Source: Planctomycetota bacterium
GTDB lineage: Bacteria; Planctomycetota; UBA8108; UBA1146
Assembly: GCA_028825265.1 (NCBI GenBank)
Contig: JAPKAM010000016.1
Location: 1 to 36,787, forward strand
DNA: 36,787 bases
Direction of reading: 5' to 3'
The notes under the pieces are model-generated. The model was not told the origin of the DNA. It did no database searches and saw nothing but the letters and a program-made list of their open reading frames with translations. Of this stretch, positions 1 through 7,538 are shown piece by piece. Positions within the stretch are counted from its first letter, which is position 1. Every line of letters begins with the position of its first letter. Both the position numbers and the translations under genes were made by a program.

Positions 1-45
1 TGATCGAGAAGACGATGATCGAGAAGACGATAATCGAGAAGGGAT
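1..45. repeat. Three tandem copies of a ~15-bp unit (tgatcgagaagacga)
   Basis: Read directly: tgatcgagaagacga / tgatcgagaagacga / taatcgagaagggat. The first two copies are identical, the third is degenerate. Confidence 0.8.
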
Positions 46-128
46 CGCCTGGAGAGATCGGTGCTGGACTCCCGGCGGAAGCAGTTTCAAAGAGCTTTCC
101 CCACTCAGGATCTTAACGATCCGTACTG

Positions 129-179
129 CACTTTTTGCGAAACCGCACTGTTTGCAAAATCGTACTGTTTGCAAAATCG
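129..179. repeat. Three tandem copies of a 17-bp unit (cactgtttgcaaaatcg)
   Basis: cactttttgcgaaaccg (129-145), cactgtttgcaaaatcg (146-162), tactgtttgcaaaatcg (163-179). The 17-bp period is not a multiple of 3. Confidence 0.8.
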
Positions 180-293
180 CACTGCTGGGACGATACCCTC
201 GTCCCGCTGAGTACGGTAGTCCCATCTCGACAGGGAGTCAACTTGAGCAGCCGGCCCGGCCGGATTTCACTGAACAGGAATCGATCGACGAGG

Positions 294-2102
294 TTATCGC
301 ATTCCGCCGGCGCGGATCCTCACCTGTAAGAGGAAGTTGACGAGGATATTCTCGATGGTCGCTTCATTGTCAGAACTACTCTGCTTGCCAAAATGAGAGA
401 GGACGTGGAGAACCCGACCTCGCTTGACCGGGAATGTGATCGCCACCGCACCTTCCCCACACAGTTGTCTCAGATCTTCAGAATCGACCAGCACCTGGAC
501 CTTCTTCGATTGAATGTCGAGGGAAGGACTCTCCTTGTCGATTTTCCACCGGTGGGCGACCAGGCGAATGTCGGGATCTTCGATCTCAGAACCCGATTCA
601 GATCCGCTCTCACCGACGGCAGTTTTCCCGCGACGGCGATCCAAATCCCCCTCATCGTCCTCGACGGTAGGATCATAGTTCTCTTCATCGTCATCGTCGT
701 CTTCATCATCGTACCCGGCCCAGCGTTCGCGACGGAGCGCTTCGAGATCCACCGGAGGAATGAAGACTCCTCTCAGCAGCGGATGAGCGGTCATGCCCCG
801 TTCGGGACTGATCGTCACATCTCCCCCCTCGAGAGGAACTCCAGATCGGACGAAACGACTAAAGCCGATCTCCAGAAGTTCGACCAGAACCCAGTCCTCG
901 GTGAACAAGTAGCCGCCATTTTCAACCCACTTCACCAATTTGTCGACGGCGGCCTGTTTCATCTTGAACTGGACGGTGTCGTGGGGAGCGGGCCCCTCGC
1001 ACTTGTGTAACCTTTTGCCGGTATAGGCCCCAGCAGTATGACCCGGGCTCTGACAAAACTTGTGGATCTGCGAACAGTTGATGAAGATCGCCGCCACCTT
1101 GTCGAGGGAGAAGGAGGGGTCCTCCAACTCGCCCTTTTCGACCACGGTGTTGGCCACCTTGATTCGGTCGAGCACATGCTCGATGTGATCGAAGTTGGTG
1201 TCATTGCCATTGGCGGCGGTAGGCCCCTTCACCACCAGCACCGACCCTGCAGGCATCTCTTCCAGTCCCAGGAATTGACGCGCCCGAACCGGGTCGAGGG
1301 GGCGAGCGAGACCGGTCGATGCGACATGATCTTCCGCTTCATCGCGGATCACCTTCAAGCCACGCTCTCGTTCCTTACTCCACCACCCCTCCCAGTTGAT
1401 GAGGCTATCTCCCAATTGCTGGCGAGTGAGGGATTCTAGGGCTGCAATGATGGCGCGTTTGAGTGCGGTCGAAGGCTTCTTGCCACCCTTTTCCTTGGCG
1501 TCTTCACGAGCCAGGATCGGCAACAGTATATCGATGGTTCTTCGTACCGGGACATTGGCGGCGATGTCGACCGCCATCATCTGCATGTCTTGGCCACCCT
1601 GGTGAAAGACTCTTCGGATCACGCGGTTAACATACTTGGAACGACACTTGCGCAAGGCATTGAGTAAATCTCTGGAGATCGCCTTGGACTTGTATCGAAT
1701 CACGAACTCACCCATCTCGGTGAAGGCATCGGGACCCTTGAAACCTGCGACTCCCTGGAGCAGAAACCAGTAGATGTCATCGGGCCCCTGGTCGAGTGCC
1801 GCCGCGGTGGCGAGCACCGAAGCGGCACCGTCTGGACCGGGCATCTTGCCGACGGTTCGGAGAACCTCGGCCAGCGCCGATGCATCTCCCGACATCGCCG
1901 CCTGCTGGACCAGTTTGCGAATCTCCTTGGCGGAAAGACCTTCCTCCTGGCCATCATCTCCGATCAGAGAATCCGTCGCAGCGGCACTCTCGGTGCAGTG
2001 TTCACGACTGAATTCAGAGGCAGATAAGGGAGGCGTCAGTCCCGCTGAGATCCACAAGATCACACTCAGGGCCACGGTAAGAACTCTGGACAATGGGCAC
2101 AT
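294..2102 (-). CDS. Exported protein: HEAT-like N-terminal region and a DUF4159/GATase-like C-terminal domain, with an acidic low-complexity linker
   Basis: Long ORF. The likely start MCPLSRVLTVALSVILWISAGLTPPLSA is a signal peptide. The C-terminal half has NGGYLFTEDW, MTAHPLLRGVF and GRVLHVLSHFG, in the style of DUF4159/GATase-like folds. Family assignment is tentative. Confidence 0.6.
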   Translation of the reverse strand: MCPLSRVLTVALSVILWISAGLTPPLSASEFSREHCTESAAATDSLIGDDGQEEGLSAKEIRKLVQQAAMSGDASALAEVLRTVGKMPGPDGAASVLATAAALDQGPDDIYWFLLQGVAGFKGPDAFTEMGEFVIRYKSKAISRDLLNALRKCRSKYVNRVIRRVFHQGGQDMQMMAVDIAANVPVRRTIDILLPILAREDAKEKGGKKPSTALKRAIIAALESLTRQQLGDSLINWEGWWSKERERGLKVIRDEAEDHVASTGLARPLDPVRARQFLGLEEMPAGSVLVVKGPTAANGNDTNFDHIEHVLDRIKVANTVVEKGELEDPSFSLDKVAAIFINCSQIHKFCQSPGHTAGAYTGKRLHKCEGPAPHDTVQFKMKQAAVDKLVKWVENGGYLFTEDWVLVELLEIGFSRFVRSGVPLEGGDVTISPERGMTAHPLLRGVFIPPVDLEALRRERWAGYDDEDDDDDEENYDPTVEDDEGDLDRRRGKTAVGESGSESGSEIEDPDIRLVAHRWKIDKESPSLDIQSKKVQVLVDSEDLRQLCGEGAVAITFPVKRGRVLHVLSHFGKQSSSDNEATIENILVNFLLQVRIRAGGMR

Positions 2103-2237
2103 AAACTGATTCCTTCGACGTACAGATCCGACGATGTGGATCCTGACCGGGATTGCCGAGGACTGTCGGGACCGGAGCACTTTCACCGGCGACATCGAAT
2201 CACATTGTATCCCCTGAACCGGGGTCGGATACATGCC

Positions 2238-3911
2238 CTATTTTGAGCCAGAATCCGATTCTAGCAGTCGCCGCGCGACGATCGAGATGATCGACTCATC
2301 CCGAAAGGTCGGATCCATCTTGTACCAGGACAGATTGCCGGCACGATCGATCGCGACCAGAGTTCCTCCCCCAACGGCAGAATTGTAGGACTTGTAATTG
2401 GCGTACTCCCGGTCCATTTCCATTCCGACGGGAAATGCGAGGCCCATCGATGAGGCCTCGACGGCCAACGTATCCAACTGTCCGGACAAATCATTACGTC
2501 CCTTGGGAATCGCAATCCAACCGACTCGAAGGCCTTCATGCCAGTGGGTGACATAGAGTTTCTGCAAGTTTTCAATCGTATCGCGATAGCGAGCATTTTT
2601 GTAGGGCGCAAAGAGCAGCAACACCACGTTGCCCTGCTCCTGCACCGGGTCGAGAGAGACATTGGAAATCCAGCCATCTCCCAGATCGAGTGACGGAGTA
2701 GGCTTGCCGACCAGGCGAACCAATGTGTCATAGACTCGCTCGGTCCGGTTGATATAAACCTGACCGACATTGGTGATCCGATTCTCTCCCTGCCGTGAGA
2801 TCAGCAGTTCCTGTTCCTCACGAAAACTTTGCTCTGCAGCGCGGTAATCGCCCATCGCAAACGCGATGAAGCCGAGGGTGAAATTGATCTCCTCATGGTA
2901 GCGCTGGAAATCACCACGTGTCTTGAGACTGAGCTTGACCGGTTTGGTACCGAACACGACCGGGTCGCCTACGGCAGCCGAGTGAATCACATCTTCAATC
3001 GATCTCCACCAGTAGAGTGCATCCGGCAATCGACCCGCCTCGAGCAAAGCCTTGCCCCGCAGGTGCAACACATGGGGTAACAATTCGGACTCGAGGTGGT
3101 GAGTCAGAAAGGCATCGGCGGTAGAGACCGCACCGGAATGATCGTGATCTCGCAACTGCGAGTTGAGAAGGGCGCAGCGAACCACATCCAGATCCTCAAG
3201 ATCGCCGCACTGGTCGACCAGGATTCGATACTGACCAATCGCCTTGGCGTACTGCTGGGAGTGCCAGAAGGTATCCGCTTTCAATCGAACCAGCCGGCAA
3301 TTGATCGACTCTCCCTCGGGAATGACCGACATCGCTTCATCCAGATGGGCCAGGATCCTGACGAAGTAGTTCTTTCGCAAGAGTTGGATCCAGCTCTTGT
3401 CCGGATCGTTACCATTTCGTTCCTTGTAGAGTCGAGTCGTGTCGATGAAGGTTCGGCTCGAATTCAGCAAGTACAGGCGACAGAGCACCGTGATCACTTG
3501 GGTACGATATTCACTGACCGGAAATTCGGCGAGAAAAGATTCGCCTTGCACGATGGTCTGATCCGTCAACTGCTGCAACTCCGCCAGGGTCATGCCGATC
3601 GGCTTGCGCACGTCATCAGGAATTCGGGCCTCGACCCCGATGATGGCGAGAGCTTGCTCTTTTTCACTGGCTTTACCGGCTTCAGTCGAGTCATCGTCCC
3701 CGCTCGAAGCGGGGTCTACCGGAGCGGAATCCACGAAGATCAATTCCATCTTCTCGGAAGGTGGTTTGAGGCCTAAGGCTGAGACCCCCGGCCCTGCGAT
3801 GAAGAGATGAATGGTACAGACGGCAGAAAAGAGGAACACGGCGATCAGCAATCGCATCAACCCCTTGAGATGGGATCGAAAGCGCGGCCGATCGTAAGAG
3901 AAATTGTCCAT
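2238..3911 (-). CDS. Membrane-anchored or exported TPR-like protein with a C-terminal thioredoxin/TlpA-like domain (no CXXC)
   Basis: N-terminal hydrophobic segment (LMRLLIAVFLFSAVCTIHLFIAG), helical repeats in the middle, and a C-terminal NVVLLLFAPYKNARYRDTIENLQKLY...GGGTLVAIDRAGNLSWYKMDPTF matching the redoxin fold pattern. GGAAGG-type SD upstream of the ATG. Confidence 0.6.
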   Translation of the reverse strand: MDNFSYDRPRFRSHLKGLMRLLIAVFLFSAVCTIHLFIAGPGVSALGLKPPSEKMELIFVDSAPVDPASSGDDDSTEAGKASEKEQALAIIGVEARIPDDVRKPIGMTLAELQQLTDQTIVQGESFLAEFPVSEYRTQVITVLCRLYLLNSSRTFIDTTRLYKERNGNDPDKSWIQLLRKNYFVRILAHLDEAMSVIPEGESINCRLVRLKADTFWHSQQYAKAIGQYRILVDQCGDLEDLDVVRCALLNSQLRDHDHSGAVSTADAFLTHHLESELLPHVLHLRGKALLEAGRLPDALYWWRSIEDVIHSAAVGDPVVFGTKPVKLSLKTRGDFQRYHEEINFTLGFIAFAMGDYRAAEQSFREEQELLISRQGENRITNVGQVYINRTERVYDTLVRLVGKPTPSLDLGDGWISNVSLDPVQEQGNVVLLLFAPYKNARYRDTIENLQKLYVTHWHEGLRVGWIAIPKGRNDLSGQLDTLAVEASSMGLAFPVGMEMDREYANYKSYNSAVGGGTLVAIDRAGNLSWYKMDPTFRDESIISIVARRLLESDSGSK

Positions 3912-4093
3912 TCAGATCGATCCTTCCGAAGTCCCTGGCGCAGGAAAGTTTGCAACTCTGCGACTTCCAACTCACATCGTGAGCCAAGGCAGTACTGCAA
4001 CGGAGGTTGCGCCTACAGAAGCATAACGAAATTGGTCGAAAAACGCCAATCAAGGGGAAGTACCAAGGTAGTCGAGCGATTCGGAAAGGCACT

Positions 4094-7000
4094 TCAGGGG
4101 CGTAGGTCGAGGATTCTCTGTCCGGTCCCACTGACTTCGATCTCGCCGCGGGGAGGCGGATCCAGCGGCATTTTGCGACTTTCATAGACCACCTGATACA
4201 ACCCGGGGGCGAGGCCAGAGATGGAGTAGTTGCCGGATTCATCGATCTCAACTCTGCGTCGGGAAACCCCGGGACTACGAGCCGACACTCGACCGCCGTG
4301 GAGCAGAGTTCCGCTGCTGTCTCGTACCTGTCCGCGGATCGTTGCGCCTCGTACCAGTACCACCCGCAGCCGTGTGCTGCCGTGCAACTTCTTCACCACC
4401 GCCACCGATTGGGTCGGAAGATACATGTCATGCTGGATGGATATGCGGTAGAAACCATCGATGAGGCCGCCGAGAATTCCTCTCCCTGTACCATCGGTGG
4501 ACGTGCTGGCCACCGAGCGATTGGAGCGATTGTAGCCCCTCGAGTTCGAAGGTGAAGATCCTGCCCCCCCCTCCTCCAGCAAATAGGCGCGCAAGCTCGC
4601 CCCCTCCACCATCGATCCCGCTTCGTCCACCACATCGACGAGGACTCGCCCTCCAGAATTGAGTTCGATGACGATCGTCTCATCCGGAATCGCAAAAGGA
4701 AGTTCGATGGGAAAGGTCGCTGTGAAAAATCCTTCGGCAGTAGTGGAGACTTGGTACCGTTGGGCTCTCAGACCCCTGACTTTAAATTGGCCCTGTTGAT
4801 TCGATCGATCTGAAAACCCTCGTCCGGTGGGCCCGGATCGCCGGTTAGAGGACACAACGGAGACATTCACCCGAGCCCGTGCAATCGGATCTCCCGTCTC
4901 GAGATCGACCACCACACCCATCAGCAAATGCTCCTGGTTCAGTACAATCTCGATCGGACCGAGCCGCGGATCGACTTCCGCCAAACGGGTCCGCAGGAAA
5001 CCATCGGCTTCGGCCGACAGTTGGACCAGACCCGGAGCCAGTTGATCGATGGAAAAGTAGCCATCGAGCCTCGAGACCGCGATCCGCCGGGCACCGGTTG
5101 AATCACCCACCGAAACCTGGACTCCATTCACCGGCCCCCCTCTCTCATCGATGACGATGCCGGAGAGAGTCGATTCCCTGAGCAACTGCAAATCGATGCG
5201 CAACTGCTCATCGGTGCGTATCATCTGATCGGCGAGCAGGACATCGCCAAATCCATCGGCACTGGCACGAATCGAATACAGTCCATCGATCAGCCCGCTG
5301 ACCTGGAATTGACCATTCTCATCGGTTCGTATGCTGCGGTTATTCTGATTCCTGCTCCAGCCGCGGCCTCCGGCCCGAAAGAAGACGGTCGCGCCTGCAA
5401 CTGGCACTCCCTCACCCGTCACCGTTCCGCTCACCTCTGCCCCCCACCGCAGCATCAACTTCACCCCGAAGGTATTGTGCCCCTGGGGATCGACCAGGAC
5501 GGCTTCACTCGCCAGTAGTAACGGGAATGAAGCGGTCAGATTCCACTGCAAATCGGGATCGAGCAGCGAGATCCGAAAGCTCCCATCCGACTTCGACCAG
5601 GCGCTACTGGAATCGCGGCGCGTCGGATCACGAGGCCCTTGATGCACCTGCTTGGCAGTGATCCGTGCCCCTGAAACCGGCTGACCCGCAGGAGAGAAGA
5701 CGAGACCCTCGACCATCTCCGCAGCGGCCAGCACTACATCACCCAGATCTCCACCGATGGCGGGGTCGATCTGCTGGCTCCACTGCTGGTAGCCGCGGGC
5801 GAGAATCTCCAGCATGTCCTGATTGCGGTACAGGAGGAGACGAAATCTACCGGCCGCATCGGTGGTGGTGGTCTCTTGCGGGTCCCCGCCTTGCCCCATT
5901 GCTACGCGAGCCCTCGAGATCGGATTCCCTTTCGGGTCGATCACTCGCCCGGTCAGGATCGGCACCTTGGTGAGTACCACCTCGAACCGATCGAGACCGG
6001 CGCCGATCCCCATGTGCTGTCGTTTCCAGCCTGTACCCGTGAAGGTGAGGAGATAATGGCCAGGGGCCACCGTATCGATCACGAACTCGCCGTGCTCATC
6101 GGTGAGGACCATCTCAGGGTTCAACTGATTCTTAACATTCCTCGCTTCCACCTCGATCCCCTCGAGGGGGTCCCCCGATTCATTACGGACGATGCCCTGG
6201 ATCACCGCTCCAGGTTCCATCGTCACGACCAACGGAAGTGGCGAATCCCGATCGGGTTCGATTCCCATCATTCGTCCAGCGACAAAACCCGGCGCTTCGC
6301 TGTGGATCTGGTAGATGCCGGGGGGAATCCCCAGTAACTGAAATCGACCGGCCGCATCGCTGACCGCATGGGGAAGGGGTCTCGGCAACTCTGCCCAGCG
6401 CCCCTGCTGCGGATCTCTCAAATGGACCATCGCCCCTTCGATCTCGACTCCCGAGGTCGACACCACGACTCCATCGATGCGGGCCCCATCATCGAGTTCC
6501 AGGGTGATCTCGCGCGATGTACTCACGGTCATCCGCTGGCTCGCCTGAGCCAGCGGAGCTTTGATGGCGTAGACCTGATAATCGAGCTGGGGCAAACGAT
6601 TAAACTGGACCCGTCCATCCGCATCGGTGCGCCCCGCCTGCATCGGAGGATTGAGCATGTACAACAACAGTTCTTCACTGGAAAAGTACCACGCTTCACT
6701 ACCGGCAGCCGGGTCGACCAAATTGCCACGCACGATCACTCTTGCGTCCTCGACTGCACCTCGCGAATCGATGGTCCGGACCGTCAATCGAGAGCCCGCC
6801 AGCAGCCACAGATCCCGGCGGATAGGTTCATCCTCCAGTTCGATCAACTCATCCGAAGGAGTCAGTAGTGTTTCTTCGGTCGCCGCTGCCACCAGATAAA
6901 ATCCCCGTTCCAGATCCCGAAACTTGTAGTTCCCTCGACTGTCCGCCAGCGTTTCGGAGAAGAGGGTCAAGGATCGCGCCAGATCTTTCCGCAGTGGTAG

Positions 7001-7375
7001 AGTGGCCAGTTCGGATCCCCCCGAATCGCGAAGTTGATCCCAGTCCAGCACCTCCCACAACGAAACTCCTCCCCGAGCGTAGAACTGATCAGGGAATTGA
7101 ACCCGATAGAGGAAGACTTGTGCCAACGGGGCCACCGATCCCTCGAAGGAAGAGATGATTCCGGAGATCTGCACCGGTCCCAACTCTGGATCGACACGAT
7201 TCGCCATCAATTCCGAGCCGCTCGGCTCGAGCGGCAGCGAATCTTGGCGGGCCTCCACCGCCACCGAAGGATTCCCGAGAGGCCCGGAGTCGAACCACTG
7301 ATCCCGTAGCCACCCGCCGATCAGGAGTGTCAGACCCAGCACCAGTCCCAGCGCAATCAGTGTATTCCTCGACAT
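4094..7375 (-). CDS. Large anchored protein with about 10 CarboxypepD_reg-like (PF13620-type) beta-sandwich repeats
   Basis: Start MSRNTLIALGLVLGLTLLIGGWL (signal anchor). Repeating motif G.V.d..G.Pv.ga.V, e.g. LTGRVIDPKGNPISRARVAM, VEGLVFSPAGQPVSGARITA, LSGIVIDERGGPVNGVQVSV. No catalytic domain seen. Confidence 0.8.
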   Translation of the reverse strand: MSRNTLIALGLVLGLTLLIGGWLRDQWFDSGPLGNPSVAVEARQDSLPLEPSGSELMANRVDPELGPVQISGIISSFEGSVAPLAQVFLYRVQFPDQFYARGGVSLWEVLDWDQLRDSGGSELATLPLRKDLARSLTLFSETLADSRGNYKFRDLERGFYLVAAATEETLLTPSDELIELEDEPIRRDLWLLAGSRLTVRTIDSRGAVEDARVIVRGNLVDPAAGSEAWYFSSEELLLYMLNPPMQAGRTDADGRVQFNRLPQLDYQVYAIKAPLAQASQRMTVSTSREITLELDDGARIDGVVVSTSGVEIEGAMVHLRDPQQGRWAELPRPLPHAVSDAAGRFQLLGIPPGIYQIHSEAPGFVAGRMMGIEPDRDSPLPLVVTMEPGAVIQGIVRNESGDPLEGIEVEARNVKNQLNPEMVLTDEHGEFVIDTVAPGHYLLTFTGTGWKRQHMGIGAGLDRFEVVLTKVPILTGRVIDPKGNPISRARVAMGQGGDPQETTTTDAAGRFRLLLYRNQDMLEILARGYQQWSQQIDPAIGGDLGDVVLAAAEMVEGLVFSPAGQPVSGARITAKQVHQGPRDPTRRDSSSAWSKSDGSFRISLLDPDLQWNLTASFPLLLASEAVLVDPQGHNTFGVKLMLRWGAEVSGTVTGEGVPVAGATVFFRAGGRGWSRNQNNRSIRTDENGQFQVSGLIDGLYSIRASADGFGDVLLADQMIRTDEQLRIDLQLLRESTLSGIVIDERGGPVNGVQVSVGDSTGARRIAVSRLDGYFSIDQLAPGLVQLSAEADGFLRTRLAEVDPRLGPIEIVLNQEHLLMGVVVDLETGDPIARARVNVSVVSSNRRSGPTGRGFSDRSNQQGQFKVRGLRAQRYQVSTTAEGFFTATFPIELPFAIPDETIVIELNSGGRVLVDVVDEAGSMVEGASLRAYLLEEGGAGSSPSNSRGYNRSNRSVASTSTDGTGRGILGGLIDGFYRISIQHDMYLPTQSVAVVKKLHGSTRLRVVLVRGATIRGQVRDSSGTLLHGGRVSARSPGVSRRRVEIDESGNYSISGLAPGLYQVVYESRKMPLDPPPRGEIEVSGTGQRILDLRP

Positions 7376-7538
7376 GCGGATCTCCTTCCTGCGAGCGGGC
7401 AAGCGTCTGTCTCCTATTCGACCCGATCCGGACCATCGATGCACCTCTCGACTGGCTTCCCGCACCACCGGGACCACCCTGAATCCCTCGATCGATCGGA
7501 CAGCGATCAGGTCAGGGGCGGGAGTCGACGAAACAGCG

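Noticed and set aside
251-263. GC-rich dyad CCGGCC-C-GGCCGG downstream of the DUF4159-like gene
   Set aside because: Loop too short for the full stem and no T-run; short GC palindromes are expected by chance.
2-340. Open plus-strand frame DREDDDREDDNREG... from the window edge to 340
   Set aside because: Repeat-driven low-complexity frame that overlaps the 3' end of a better-supported minus-strand gene; cannot be judged without upstream sequence.
393-1010. 205-aa plus-strand ORF opposite the DUF4159-like gene
   Set aside because: Shadow ORF: no recognisable domain, composition reflects antisense of a GC-rich gene, and the opposite strand has a signal peptide and domain-like sequence.
3096-3776. 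226-aa plus-strand ORF opposite the TPR/redoxin-like gene
   Set aside because: Antisense shadow with no motif; the minus-strand gene explains the region.
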